From positions 36,755,201 to 36,819,200 of the forward strand of contig NC_074717.1 in NCBI RefSeq assembly GCF_947242115.1: a DNA stretch of 64,000 bases. The letters are read 5' to 3'. The stretch comes from Biomphalaria glabrata (Eukaryota > Mollusca > Gastropoda > Planorbidae). Below are positions 21,525-36,045 of this stretch, in pieces. Position 1 is the first letter of the stretch; each line of letters begins with the position of its first letter. Position numbers and translations under genes: made by a program. Under the pieces are notes generated by a model, which saw only the letters and a list, made by a program, of their open reading frames with translations, made no database searches and had not been told where the DNA came from.

Positions 21525-22720
21525 AGGATCCACATTTAACCAACCAAACATATATCTGAAAATTTGTTTTTGTTTCCATATGTAAACAGTTTTAATTATT
21601 CTGCAAAAATGTCTCCAAACTTTTTTTTTTCATATCTATAAATTTAGAGTTTCTTACAACTTTAAAGGAAATTAACAAATTTATTAATAGGCATTACCTT
21701 TTTTTTTTATGCAAACACTTGGTTCTATTTTTTGTTTTCACGTTTAGTCTTCATTTAATAGTCTGCCTGAAGGATAAATACAATGTGCCAAAATGAAAAT
21801 TCATTGAAGAAAACTTTTCAGTTTTTCTTAAGAAGTTTATTTTTTGTAATACGTTTCATAAACCTGAATTATTTTTGTTTAATTGTCCTTAAAATATTTT
21901 CCCCGTCAATTTACATTTACAAGTTCATATATCTATGCTCAGTCATTTTTATTGTTATTATTCTATCACTATGCAAAGTACACCTATATTATTAACATAT
22001 TTAATGAATTTTTTTTTTTTTACAAGATACAATGATTTTAAGAATCTTTTTCTTTTGCCCAAACTTTTCAAATATGTTACTGTTATTGGTATAGAGCAAT
22101 TATGTGTTTTCTGCATGCTATTGTTACACAGTGCTTTGTATTATGCTAGAGAACTTCATTAATGGCACAATTTCTGCAGCTCCTCTGATGTACTTAAGAG
22201 AGTTGACTGAAAATCTTGTCAATTTATTTTCAAAGATTTTCTTTTGGACTGAAATACAAATGTGAATGTTACATTATATTGTAGTACCAGGTACCATTTT
22301 TCAATGCACACAGTTTAGCCAATATTGATACCAAGATTATATAAAATTAAATTAATTATTTTTTTTTAGCTGTAGTAATTATTAATAGAACTTCATATTA
22401 CTGGCTATGTCTCATAAAATAACTTTTTTTTCCCCACGAACTTCTATGCTGTTCATGACACTATACTTTAACTCAATTATATTGGTCTTGGCCCAAATGA
22501 CTTTTTAAAAGGGTCCAAATAGTTCTTACATGTAACTGTTATCACTCCAAATACTTAATTCTGTTTGTACAATCTGAGGTATGAGTGACCTACTTGACCT
22601 CAAGATTGATTTGATCAAGTAGTAGAAGTCTTGTTACATCATATATTTTTTTAAAGTATCACCATTGAAACATACAGATTGAATTTTTTAAAATAAAATT
22701 GAACGAGCAAAGCCTTAACT
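21525..22720 (+). other. TRIQK: TRIQK 3' untranslated region (probable)
   Basis: AT-rich, gene-free sequence. An AATAAA at 22692-22697 is a plausible polyadenylation signal, giving a UTR of about 1.2 kb. Small open frames here are AT-rich chance frames. Confidence 0.4.
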
Positions 22721-23087
22721 TCTTCTTTTATTTTGGATTTGTGTTTTGTCTTGTTAATTTTTAATAATTTGAATACTTCATCATAAAATATACACACACA
22801 CAAAGAGACATTCATTGCATTCCAAAGTTTAGTTGAGTTCCTTACTATTCACATGTATTCCCCACTTCTTGCTGGTGTTCACTTTAAGAAAAAAAATTCC
22901 ATTATGCAAATAACACATTATTTCAGAATAGGACTTGGAAAATTACATAATTGCAATCTGGTCTAATCATGATGTCTTCATAGATAAGGTTTAATTAGAC
23001 TATAGCCCTTTAAATACATGAAACTAAATAATTGTATCGCTAACATTGGTCAATAGAAACTGATCAAATCTGAAGATTACTGCTTCT

Positions 23088-23312
23088 TAGGAGGCACAGT
23101 GGCTGACTGATAAAATACTTAGCTACTAAACTAGGGTTCGAATCCTGGTAAAGATTGGGATATTTAATTTCAGGATCTTTAGGGCGCCTTTGAGTCCACC
23201 CAGCTCTAATTGATACCTGACAAAAGTTGTGGAAAATTAAAGGCAGTTGAAAGATGACCTTTACATCATCTGCCCTAAGGTCTGAAAGGGAAACTTCCCT
23301 TTTTTTTTCTTA
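23088..23312 (+). mobile_element. tRNA-derived SINE
   Basis: Head GGCACAGTGGCTGACTG, B box GGGTTCGAATCC, then TTTAGGGCGCCTTTGAGTCC and AGGTCTGAAAGGG at the end. The body lacks the GGCCACATGACACC block present in sister copies, so it has an internal deletion. Confidence 0.85.
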
Positions 23313-26300
23313 CAGCACCTTAGAGAGCAGTTGAGTCTTGGACTAGACATTGACAACCTAGATCAGTCATCGCAAAGCCTTGGCTAGGGTTCCTCTACAA
23401 AATGTTTAATGCAGGCATGGAATATTATTTATTAGCTGGCCTTGTAAGAGATCTAATGTTTGTGCACTGCAAGCCTACAGAAAGGAAGCACATTTTTTTT
23501 TATCAACAATAATTGCTCAAACTACTCATTTGAAAACAAATTGTCACTTTGGTATAAAGATTTGGGAAGACAAACTCTAATTCACTTTTCATTAACTAGT
23601 AAAATATTGTCAAGAAAATAATTGTAATAGTGACATGCTATTTCAGAACAACCCTGTTAAATATTTATGAAGCTTTTCTCTGCAGGTTCAAAGACTTTAG
23701 AAACAGCAAATAAACATTAGCCTTTGTTAGTAACAAATACTTTTCGGCCCTTTGGTATAGATATTGGTATCTTTGAAAAGCAGTTGCTGGATTAAAAAAA
23801 AAAAAGAATTGTGGTGAAGTTAAAAATTTGTGCTGGATTTAGAGCTCTTGCTGAATAAATGTGAATTAAGTTGACAACAACATTGGTAGATATGTAGACT
23901 TTTACCCCTTGAATAGTATTCCTGACTCACTATACAACTGAAGAAATTTGCAGTTTGCTGTTTTTTTTCTTTAGTTGAGCCTACACTAATTATTGCAATT
24001 AATCATTTCCAGGAATGAACTTTTAGTAAACTAGCTTATCAATGGAATTTGGAGTCATGCCTAAAATAAATACTTTTCTAAGGAAATGGAAGGCCATTAT
24101 GCACATAAGTTAAGTATTTGTATTTTTTAAGGATACCGCTTATATAATATAACTTGTTATAACACTAAGTACCATTAGTTAATTTAAGCTAGAGATTGTA
24201 ATTTTAAATAATTCAAATTTTTTCCCCATAAAAATGTCTTACTAAGCAAAGAAAAAAGCTCTATAATTTTGTATGTTTGATGACCACTGACCTACATCAT
24301 TAAAATACCTATACTGGTACTAAATGCAAACATGGTTTTATCAACAAACAGTAAAGGTAAGATTAACAAAAACTCATCCCAGAGAATGTTTTCAATCTTT
24401 TATTGCACAAGTGCTGAGGCTTTTGTTTCAAGTCAGCCTGATGGCCTCGACAACTTGTTCAAGCAAATCAACATGTCATTCAGTTGACTTAATGGCAGTA
24501 AGCCTACATCAAAGGAACAAAGGATTCAATCCTTTTTTCAATAATCTACTTCTAAAGGCTTTATTTTCAATGGTGCTTTTCACTTTCCACATGGGATCAC
24601 AATTTTTGCTTCAAATTAAAAAAATGTCAGTTGATGAGTTGCTTAGGCAAGCTGTGGAGGCTAGGACTTGTAATCATCAACACAAAATGGTACAATTACT
24701 CTGAACTGCATAAGCTCATTGTGTACTACGCCCCATGTCAATGATGGATGTGCACCTCAGCCAATAAATTAAAGTACAAAGATCAAGACAATGGCAAAGG
24801 AATAAAATTATTTCAAGTGTCTTTGTTTTTCTTTCTTTTTGTTTTCAAATAAAAAGTGTCTTATGTTTCTTTGATCCAGGACCAAAAAAAAAAAAAAAGC
24901 AACCACAAAAGAAAGTGTTTTTTTTTTCACAAATCATTCAGCCTACAAAAAGCGCACATTGTAACAAAAACATATCAATATCATAAGAAATTAATACAGA
25001 GAGAGGTGAAATATTTGCTAAAATGACATTTAAAATCCACTCATTTTCTTTACATTGTTTATTATGTAAATATCTTGACACCCCCCCTTTCCCAACCACC
25101 AAAATTAATTTTAATTGACTCATATTGTGTGGTTTAACAATTATTTCTTCTATCTTTTATTTAAATGGTAAATTAAATTTCTAGATCAAGAGAAAAAAAA
25201 AGTGTCCTGGAAATGATGTGATAATACAAAAGTCAAAAGCAGCCCCCACCATCCTTTCAAATGGATTCTGAAATGATTTGTATTGCAGACATCACAAGTC
25301 TTGGCTATAACAGAGTTAAGCACAAATGACTAAATAGATCAATCAATAGCACAGAACAGCATCAAGACAATATACAAATATGAATAAAAATACAGTGAAT
25401 CCCTGTTCTAGCAAACTTTATATCAATGTTTACACAGTGCACCTCGAAGTTCCACCTTTCTGATTCATCTTAAACTTCTCAAGTTTAGCTACATAGTTAT
25501 CCATCTTTGAATAATTAGAAAAATCAAACCTTTGTCCTATAAAATTTATTATAACAAGGTTCACTGTAACTAGAAAAAAAATAATTTTTTCACACATTCC
25601 TGGATACTAAGTATGCACATGCATTCAATTTATTTATATGTATATATATATTTATATAGCGTTACTCATCACTCAGTATCTTACATTATTGTCAACCAGT
25701 CGTCAAATTAAAAAATATTATACATAAAAACAAAACAAAAATAATTTACAATTTTTTTCTTACCAACATTCTAATCACAAGTAGGAGAGAAAAACCCAGC
25801 TTGCACTTTACACTCAGACAGAACCAAAATGAAAGGTTTGAAATGACACTTCACAAAGAACCTTCATTCAGAGACTTTGTTCAACAAAATTACATGGTCC
25901 ATTAACACAATAGATACTGAGTCACTACAAGTAAACATGGCATGCAGTTTTAGTTGGGTTTTTTTTTTGGCATTTTTTGTATAAGCAAGTGGATGTGTGA
26001 TAAGATGAGGGGGAAAATGAAAGATAATAATGTGACTTTTCCCAATCACTGTCATGTGTGATACTACTTTAGAAAGAAACCTGTATATTTAGCAAGCCAC
26101 TACAATTGGGTGCAAGATTAAGCAATTACAATCACCTGAATGGGGGGAAAAAAAAAGAGCACATTTATAATTTTAACTTTCGAAAAATGACAATAGAGGT
26201 TATTCAGCAATTTATTTACTTTAAAGCTAAGATAAAACAATACTAAACAGTTGGCAACCTCATTGAGACGATGAATAAACATTTTTTTAAATGAGATCTA

Positions 26301-27855
26301 CATTTAAAATTATATCTGCTTCAAATTTAATCTCAGGGATTTTTTATCAATTTAGTCAATGAAATAATTACTTACATCAAATTCACTTTTAAATGATTTC
26401 AGAATGATGCAACACAGATAAACACAAGACATGCATTCTCTTACAGAGAGATGATAGGAATGATATCTATCTATTGATAAGACCAATAAATACAAGAGTA
26501 TTTCACAAGTGATCTTCAACAGACACTGAACAAAAGAAAGATCCTATCAGCAACACTCATCAGATTTCAGCGGCTTTCAAACCACAAAAAATGAAAAAAA
26601 AACTGAGGGGGGAGGCGTCAAAGAACTATGAGACATTAATATTTACAATGGACAACCACTTGGGAATACATCGGCAACAACAAAACAAGAGGTTTTTAGT
26701 CCCACCCCCCGCCCCAGTTATCACATCAGGATCACACACTGCCTTCCATCCACACAAAACCAATGAATCCTATGTATAGGTATCAAGTCCATTTTCATTC
26801 ACCAGCTGCAATAATGCCAAAGCATCCTACCCTCCACCAAAGAGAGACAGAAGGACATAGCTTGGAGGAGGAGTCTCAATGAAAGACTATAAATACATAG
26901 AAAAGTAAAAAGATAAAGGGGGAGGGGAAATCTACTTTTAAAAAAAAGTTAAATTTAAAACTAAAATCTCACCAAAAAAAAAAAACAAACCACAAAACAA
27001 GACTAGGTTTTGAAATGAACAGAAAAAAAAAAAAAGATGCCAATGAGGAAGACACTGCCCATTAGCATATTCTGTGAATCCAAATGGGCCATACTGTTTT
27101 ATGTTTGTTTATGCATTGGTTATTACAAAGCTACAATGACTAAGTACATCTAATGATCAGACGTCGTATACATATGTACATCGGCATAAGATTCCCTGGC
27201 AACTTGGTCATCTATTAGAATGAACAGCTCCTGGATCATTCATGGAAAAACCTAAGCAATGGTTAAATTAAATGAAAACTAAGATATACCATAAATAACT
27301 TGAGATATCTACACCTTTAACAACTGAAAAAAAAAGATACTGGATTGAACCATACAATAAGCTTGCTGAAAAGTATATGCAGGGCACTAAGAAAACAAAT
27401 GGCACAGTTACTTCTTTGATGTATATTGTTATTTACGGCTATATATATATATCTTATAAAATTACTATAGTGTATAAATTAAATCAAAATCATCTGAAAC
27501 AGTCCCTCAAGCTGGGAATGAACACTGATGTCAATGGAAAAAAAAAACAAAAAAACGGATGAGCAAAATGAAGGGGCAAAGTCAGTAAAAAGCTTCAACT
27601 GTTTTCAAATATTTCAGCACACAAAAAAAAAAAAATGGCTTTCATAGAAAGACAATAACAAAATTGACTAATTAATTTGAGCTCTAAAAAAAATTTTTTG
27701 TATGCAATAAAGAAAATAAAAATTGAAGATCACCTATACTCTCTGAGTGAAGGAAAACAGCGCTGGGACCAACATTAAAATGCATTACGGTTCATAACTG
27801 ACTTAAATTAGATAAAATTGGAACCTAAAAAAGAGAGATGAGATGGATAAAGTCA
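23313..27855. other. Intergenic and probable 3' UTR of the dynein gene
   Basis: AT-rich spacer between two convergent genes. Part next to 27855 should be the 3' UTR of the minus-strand dynein gene, but I cannot place its poly(A) site. I see no further gene, and the longest frame (24324-24704, plus) resembles nothing I know. Confidence 0.4.
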
Positions 27856-30800
27856 TCAAGACTGGGGTTCTGCAGAGTCTGTTGATGTGTTGTTGGTGTC
27901 AATGGACTTCTTTCCTTTCGTCATTCTCTCCAACTCTGCTGCCGCATCGCGAGATACAGCAGCCTTGTCTGAAAAGAGAGATTGTGATGGTCTATTGTAA
28001 ATCCATTGATACATAATTGATGTCAGTGTTCTCAAAGATTAAATTAAACCCCACTTTGAAGAGAGCTTCAGGTTTCATTACAAAATCCTTTAAATTTTGA
28101 GAATGGGAAAAAAAACAATAGTTGACTTATATTAGGCAATGAAAGTTGCTTTGTGCAATTGTTGACCTCCCAAAAAAATCCCATTTTACTTTGGCTAACA
28201 CTGACTTACAAAGAAAGTAATAAAATAAAAACAAAAGGAAGTGTATAGATTATTCAAACACCATCCTGCAACTAAAACAGAAGAATAAGTTGAGGTTCTA
28301 CTATATGGTTACACAGTCACATTGTCAGGACCAAAATAAAAGTCAAAGAAGAACTCTCAAAGATACCCAAATGTCTCTTTCAAATAGTTCAATATAATGA
28401 ACAAGCAAATGAACATTTTTTTTTTGAAAGACTAAATTTATAGAAACTATTCATTCAACTAGGCCATAACCATTTCAAAAATATGTCAAGATTACCCACA
28501 TAAGGATATCAATCATGAAAATATTATTTTGAGTTTTAAGTGTTTGTTTTTTTTTTTTTAATGCCATTTTTATTTTAAAGAGTGAAATACCCAAGATATT
28601 TTCCCAAGTTAAAATTCTGTAACTTGACACACTAAAGACTAGGAAAATATAAAATAACACAAAAAATAACTTTATAATAATGCATATTAAATGTATACTT
28701 AAACATATTTTTACAACTTTTGCTAAAAATGATTCACTTTGAAACATTCCATTGACTAGAAGTTAACTTCTGATTATTCAACAAAATCTATTTCAAATAA
28801 ATGCTTTTTAACTTTTTTTTTTTTAAATACAATGCTTTCAATATGACTTAAAAATGAATGACATTTAGCTGACAACTCTTAGATTCAAAAGATTATGAAA
28901 AAGAATATAAAAATAGTTAAGCAACTAAGTGAAATAATAGCTATTTCAAATGTTCAAACTCAAATTATTCGTGTTCAAATAGATAATGAGACTGGGTAAA
29001 CTCATGATAAAAATTGTTCCTTAAAGTTTCAATGTGTGTGTGTAACCATAAGTACTTCCATTAAATAAATAACAAAACTGTGACATAACTAAGGCTTTAG
29101 TGTGGAGTTCAATGTATAGTTTTGAAAAAAAAATAAAAAAAGAAACCCAGGAAGAAAAAAAAATAGCCACAATACAGTCCGTTTACACAGACACAGGTCT
29201 AGCCAATAAAATTAAATCATACCAATGTGCTCGGCTCCTGTCATTGACGCTACATCTTTGGAGAGATGAATGAGATAGCAAGTTAGTGCCAAGACACCCC
29301 ACTGTCAACCCGACTTAACTACCGAGTGAAATGAATTGAAATAAATGACTTATGTTCCCACATGGTGAAAGTTAAGAGACTCCAAGGGCTGGTGACAAGA
29401 TTTTTGTCACTACTAAAAACAAAAACAACTTACTAGGCCCTGGTTGTCCAGGAGTTTTGCTCAAAAGACTGTTGAAAAAGTTTGCCAGCATTCCTTCTGT
29501 CGTGTTCCCAGCCTGTGGTTTGCCATCCTGTCAGAAAATGGAATTCATCTTTTTAAAACATTTAAAAAATAAAATAAAAGAGTAGCTAAGAGTACAGATC
29601 AAGGTGTTCATTAGAAGTGGTTTCTAATGTAGTGTTTTAATAGTGGGTGATTGTTTCACTTAGATGTAATAAGAAATATTTACTGAAGCCAACTATCATC
29701 ATTATTTCATTGATGAGTGTTTCACATCTTGACAAATTGGCACTTTTCAGCCACACACTTCTAAAGAATACCCAAAATTAGTTTGCTGCTTTTTTTGTTC
29801 AGGTATGTTATTATGCTTGTGAAGTACAACTATTTATTACCTTTCCACGCACAGGTGTGCCAGCATTGGCAGGTGCTGGAGACCTCTCAGGAGTTTTGTG
29901 TACTTGTGGCCTCTGAAGTCTAGGAACTGGTGACTCTTGCTGGTAACACACACACAAAACAAAAAATTATAAAGACAATATCAATTTTGAAGCTGAATTT
30001 AAAAAAAACAACATTTTGACAATGGGTACATACAGCAGCTGCAGGAGGTGGGGTTCCAGTTCCTGGAGTCGCTGTTTGTTTAGATAATTGTAACTGTTGC
30101 TTGGCGAGGAAAGCTTGATCATCTTCAGCAGTAACCTCAGCATCTCGCTGGACAACCTAGAAAAACAAGAAATAATAAAGGATTGACCGATTAACAAATC
30201 ACAGCTCTGATCATAGCAACTTACATATGTGGGGAAAAAAAGGAACATTTCAAAATTAATATGTAATTATCAATGTAACAATAAAATACTGTCTTACTGA
30301 TCGGTGATCCTGTTGCAGTACCAGAGTAGACAACTTTGTACAACAATGAAAACATTGAAGTAAGGTTTTGTTTTCACCTTGTTTAATGCAGCTCAGATTT
30401 ATTCATAAAGAATATCAAGTAATAACTAATACTCAATAACAATTCACAACCATATGTATCTCAGAGAGCGCTGCATCAAATGGACTCAATGCTTCTACTT
30501 GTGTTGAACTTTCTTAAGTTACATTTGCAGGCATTTTCAATATATGCACCAAAGATTTGGAACTTGATCTCCACTGAGCTCAGACAAACAGCATACTTCA
30601 CTAAATTCAAGAACATTAAGACCTACCTGATTAAAACTTATTGAGATTTTTTTTGCCATTTTTACTCTGATGTTAATGTTTGTTATGTCCCCATAGCGCC
30701 GTGAGTGTTTGTTAGCAGCATCATAAAAGTTAAATTATTATTATAATATCCTTATATCAAAGTATGAATTGGGGCAGTGAAGAAATCTCAAAACTGACTG

Positions 30801-33800
30801 ATTAACTAACTTGATTTTTTTCTTCTAAAATTTCTCAAATGGACTTTTCAAAGAACTTTCTATCCAAACGAATCCTAAGAAGCTTTTAGACTCACCTGGT
30901 ATTTTTTATTATCTAGAATTATTGGTCCAAATCTGACAAGCTTTATCTTGTCCTTTCTGTGAAGTAAATTTGTTTCTTACTTCCCATTACATCTGAACAT
31001 AAGCCCTTCAAACCTGAGTGTGTACACAAATATTAAAGACAGTGTACAAACCTTGCGCGTAGAAGGTTTGGTAATGATGTCTTCGAAAGTATCATCTGGT
31101 TTCATGCTGGTCATATTGTCATATAATATACTAATTTTCTTCTCATTGTCCCATCCAGATGGCCTGAAAAGAAGAGCTAACATTCAATGTATGCATTACA
31201 AGATCTGAAACTAATATAAAATTCCTAATATGTGGTTTGAAAAAAAAAAAAAGACTTCAGAAAATGTTACAATTCACCTCACACAAGGTAAATATAAATG
31301 AATGTGACTGTAATATGTTTAACATTGAGTTATTTTAGGCAACTTGAATTTCAAAATATAACTTTATAAAGTAAATGTTTAGACATTTTATGATAGGAGG
31401 TAGCACTATGCCCAAAAACACTTACACAAAGACAGAATCTTTGTCTACCACTAGAGCAGGGGATGTGAAAGGAAAGCCATAAATCCTATGCACCAAATAT
31501 CTGTACAGCAAATCACAATTGCGTTCATCTTTTACTGATGTATAAAACATGGCTGCACCATCTGAGGTACACAGTTAAGGAAGTCTAGCAACCTTTGAGA
31601 ACTATTCACTAAGCCACCAAATGGTGTCACAAAAAAAAAGAAAAAAAAAACATATACAACATGTATTAATAATATTTGAAAAGGATACACTTTAAACAGA
31701 ACTTTCTAATATGTTGTTGAATAAAATCTAAATGTTCATCTTTATAATCAAAGTCTTTTTCCAACATTGATATTGTATCACTCTGTGGAAGATAGTCAAG
31801 GAAATAAAAGAGTTAATAGAGGTTTTGAATTTGCTCAATGTTCAAAGAAATGAACTAAATAATAATAGCCACATTCAAAATTTACTTAACATTGTTCATG
31901 AGTTCACTTCCTAGCAAATGCAGCTAGAAGTTAACAAGTTGCACAGAAAATGTTGTGGACATACATTTTACAAGAGAAATTAATGATTTTCAGAAAGATA
32001 CGCTTCTTTGTTCATATTTCTAATATATGTATTTAGGGTACAAGAGGTAGATATAATCATAAGCTTCTTAGTGGTTTAAATACTATGTCAACTGTGGCAG
32101 GGCATTACCATTGACCAACTACAGACACATCCTGACTATTTTGTACTTTATTCTATCTTTGATTGAACGGCAGTGAAAAAAAAAGTATTTCTACTTTCTT
32201 TTTTCTGTGATACTTAGAGACAGATTAATGAAAGATCTACTATATTAATCTAAATGTGAAATATATTAGCACTGCCCTACAAAGAAGGTTTAGCATATAG
32301 AAAGAAACTTTGATTAGAAACTTATCTCACCTTTGTAACAACAACTACAATAGGTATGCCTAAATTTTTGGATAGTGTCAGTTCTCCTAAAGGTAGTACA
32401 CTTTCCTCTTCAGACCCTGAAGGTGGTGGATGAAGTGGATTAATATCACCTCTGGGTGGGCCTTGAGTTGCTATTGGCCCATCACCTGGTTCTGTGTAGG
32501 CCTGATAAACCCTGATTACTGCACAGAAAAAAAAAAAAGGAAAACATTTAGAATGGATAGAATCACTATACTATTCATTATTATTGATGAAAGTAAGCTA
32601 GTTTATTTGGCTACCTAGGAGTAATAATCAAGCAATTATTAAATTAAAAAGACCATATTAAACAAAATTGATATTTCGTTAACTTTAAATTATGAAAAGT
32701 TGAATTCTACTTAGTTTTGCTTTATCAATAAAAAAAAACATAGAGGTAGTCAGCCCATGACAACTGACAACATCAATGGGAAAACCACTAATGCATCTGA
32801 CTATCCACACTTTGCAGTACTCAACCCTCTATATCTTCTCCCCTCAACTAAATTCAGGTACCTATTTGAGTACTAGCTTCACAGATACTGGATAGAGCTG
32901 GATGGATAATGGATGCCCAAAAAGATCCTGAAACCACTCCCTTCACTCAGATTAGAAATCAAAACACTAAGATTGGAAAAAAAGCAATTAACCACTCTGC
33001 GACCACATAGGCTTATCATTTATAGTTTACATAATATAAAACGCCGTTCTTGATTAATTTTAGAAAAAAAAAATTAAACACTGATAGTTTTTTAAAAAGT
33101 TCAATTTACATAAATAGCTCATACGGGAAGTGTTGGACGTGGGGCAAGCAACTCTGACCTGTTTATCCCCAATTTCTAAAAAAAACAGCATTACATTACA
33201 GTTTGCCCCACCCCCTCCCAATGTGAAGAATGGTGCAAGAGGATTTAAGTCTAAGTATATATTCCATGGAGACATAAAGATGAGGTTTTCTGGGGATGTT
33301 TGCGATTTATAAGCATTCTGATAAGTTTTAAACTTAGTTATCATGATATGCCCGTATAAAAATATTATTGTATAAGTTTAAACTTACAACTTTGTTCATA
33401 TTCTTGTAATTTATCAGCTGGAATTCTCAACTTATCTACATGATCCCTCAATACATCAGCCCACTTGGTCAGTGTTTCTAGAAGGGCCCAAGGCTGGGCC
33501 ATGGAAACCACCAACATGACTAGAGTGTCACTAAAACTGTCTTCCTTTAAAGCGTATTTCAGTAATCCTGTGTGGTGAGGGTCCCCATCCAGCACCCAAA
33601 CATTAAGCCTTGCTTGCTCTGGTGATAAATGCAGTCAAAAGTGGTTATGAATACATTTAAAAACAAAAACTCAAACTGATATTTAAACAAAATGTTAAGG
33701 TTAATTAAAATATTTCATATTAGAATATCAATGCAAGAAAAATAAAGTCAACTCCTAGATTTAAAAAATAAATAAATCAAAAGCAAATTTTTTATCACTG

Positions 33801-35981
33801 TTTTAATGGATTTTTAAAAAAATTCTTCTTCACCCCTCATTTTTTAAAAATATATCAATAAAAAAGTATGATCAAGTCAAAGGTAAATCAGGATTTCAAC
33901 ATGCTCTATATTTTAGTATACAGATTGCGTTAGACATATAAAGCTGTAAAAGGCATAGATCTTTAAACCATCCACCCCAAACTCCCAGGTACAACATGTT
34001 AAAAGCAGCTTTGGAACATCGATAGTTTCAAATGTAAGGGTTTTTTAAGAGAAGAAGCTACTGAGTTTTACAATAAAAATTTCCTTTGGTGTGTGATTCA
34101 AATTCCAAACTGTTGGTTATTCTAACAAACGACCATTCAATACATGGTTGAATATAGTATATATATATATATATATAAAATTGAGATAATTCAAGTTTGA
34201 ACTATACACACCATCTCTGTACTCATCTTTGACGTCAATGTAGTAGTATTCTAAACCTGATCCTTTCTTTGGTTCCTCCAAGCCTTGTAATTTAGCAATC
34301 AATGTTGTTTTTCCAGAATCATTATCACCTGGACAAAACACAAAATCTTAAACGTATAAGAAGAAAAAACAAAATAAGCAATGTTAAAGTGCAACACCAC
34401 AACAGCCCCCCCCCATGACTTGAACATTTCTTGAATACTAATTACATTGTTCTTCCCTTTTTTACATCAAAATACTTTAGATTGACTTGATTCTTTTTAA
34501 CCACAAACACTCACTTTTTTTTCCTTTTTCAATCATACACTTACATTACGTGTTTCCTTTAACTTTCACACTTTAGGTTGCCATATATATACTTTCTAAA
34601 AAGGCACAACACCATTCATACAATCTAATTTATTCATAATTAATTATGGAATGTCTTTCTAAGTCAACTTTAAAATCAGAAAATATAAGATGTGGCAATT
34701 ACCTAATACCAAAACAGTTCTAGTAGTTGGTAATTTAGATGCAGAGCCTGACTGCACTTCACTAAGTATATCCGCCCTGAAACAAACAAAATTGTTAACT
34801 ATTTAATAAATGTAATGATTGTCCTAACAACAAAAATAATTAAAACTGATTTAGCTAATAATGTTCATCTAATAACATGGCCAAAGCATTTATAACCCTT
34901 AAAAAAAATTATTTAATTTGTACATTAACTGAAAGAATGTGATTCTTCACTTCATCTAGCCATTTCCTTTAGAAACCTTTAGAATGTCAAAGTAATTTAA
35001 ACTTCCCCTGGCCTATGTCTAAAGAAAACAAAACAAAACAGCTTAAAAACAAAGTTCTAACCATTTCTTTAGATGTCTAGATCTGGATAATTATATAAAT
35101 TAAAATGGTTAAAATGAATTGTTTTTATTTTGCCTCTTTTTTTTTTTTGCCAGACCCCCATCCTTTTTTTGGCACTTTCAATATAAACAGACTGAGCCTT
35201 GCATTTAAATGATAGCACTAAAAAAAAAGTTTAAAGTGCTTTTTGACTAAATGAAGAAATATTGTGATTCTCATTATTTCAGTCTGTCAGAGACTGAGTG
35301 ACAGAGTCTTGAGCCAGTTCTCAGACACAGACAGTTGAGACAGTTTCAGTGATGTGTGAGAATGAGTCACAGTTAATGAGATTGTGGAGAAAAAAATGTA
35401 GATCTAGATCCTATCTCTAGAAATCTACTACTAGACTCTAGTACTAGATATAACTATAGAGAATTGAGTCTATGGCACTCTATGGTGTCTAACTAAGTCT
35501 AAGTAAAGATCAATCAGTGAGTAATCTCAGTAATCCAGACTCTACCAGACCCAGTATTTGAGTAGTTTGAGACAAAGTGACATAACATTAATTTCATTAA
35601 TAACAAACTAGACTAAACTAAAAAAGAATAGATGTCTAGATCTAAAGATAGTCAAGTAAAGTACTCTAAAATTATAAGACTTTACCGAAATTCGAAGACA
35701 TTGTTACTTTGTATGATTGTAACAATGATTGTTATTGAGGTTTTTTTTTATTAATTTTATTTTTATTATTTATTGAATTGACTTATTGAACTAGACTAAA
35801 ACAAGACTGTGTGATCAGTTCAGTACTCAAAAAACGCCACCCAATGCACTATGCTATTTTGCGTAATTAAGTAAGCTGCACGCTTTCCTGCATAAACCAA
35901 CCATAAATTTTCTGAATCATCAGTACTGCTTTCCTCATTGAAGTTGCCCATCTTGTCTTCCTTCTCAATGATGGGCGCCAT
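27856..35981 (-). CDS. DYNC1LI: Cytoplasmic dynein 1 light intermediate chain
   Basis: Subunit linking the dynein heavy chain to cargo adaptors. Coding exons in transcript order: 35981-35902, 34776-34703, 34328-34212, 33618-33388, 32518-32331, 31782-31689, 31561-31426, 31163-31052, 30156-30034, 29939-29841, 29527-29434, 27968-27856. All phases fit, giving 486 residues (human LIC2 492, LIC1 523). The N-terminus reads MAPIIEKED...[12 protein letters not shown]. The Ras-like domain has a P-loop GDNDSGKTT (about residues 52-60), [15 protein letters not shown] and [19 protein letters not shown] in place of TKCD. ENLW, GWDNEKK and FEDIITKP match the vertebrate proteins. The C-terminal adaptor-binding helix [14 protein letters not shown] keeps the paired phenylalanines known to contact Hook and BICD adaptors. 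It is a single gene equally close by eye to LIC1 and LIC2, as expected for an invertebrate. A LINE remnant lies in the intron between 31052 and 30156. Confidence 0.96.
30420..30755 (+). mobile_element. LINE 3' end in a dynein light intermediate chain intron
   Basis: From about 30543 the plus strand reads [15 protein letters not shown] and continues [14 protein letters not shown]-stop, the common C-terminal pattern of CR1/L2-type LINE proteins (aromatic-P...WN.LP..., then a FK..LK..L stretch). It is followed by a short 3' UTR and a TTA-repeat tail (AAATTATTATTAT). It is 5' truncated and antisense to the host gene. Confidence 0.75.
34152..34180. repeat. TA-dinucleotide run
   Basis: A short (TA)n run in the intron after the P-loop exon. 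Confidence 0.8.
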
Positions 35982-36045
35982 ATTGGATTAGTGAAAGCCC
36001 GTACCAGAATGTCATTGCGCTTGCGCACTGTGTACGGGAAAAAAT
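35982..36045 (-). promoter_or_regulatory. Probable promoter of the dynein light intermediate chain gene
   Basis: Directly upstream of the minus-strand ATG lie a CCAAT motif (complement of ATTGG, 35982-35986) and TGCGCTTGCGCA at 36016-36027, one mismatch from the NRF-1 palindrome. The start codon context, ATATGGCGCC, resembles a YY1 site. NRF-1 and YY1 sites at TATA-less starts are typical of housekeeping genes. The region is locally GC-rich in an AT-rich background. The exact transcription start is unknown. Confidence 0.5.

Noticed and set aside
24324-24704. 126-codon plus-strand frame downstream of TRIQK
   Set aside because: No recognisable family or splice context; it lies in the AT-rich spacer between convergent genes.
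35686-35701. ATGTCTTCGAATTTCG followed by GTAAAG as first exon of the dynein gene
   Set aside because: Its phase does not fit the next exon, while 35981-35902 fits in phase and reads ENLW before ADILSEVQ, as in the family.
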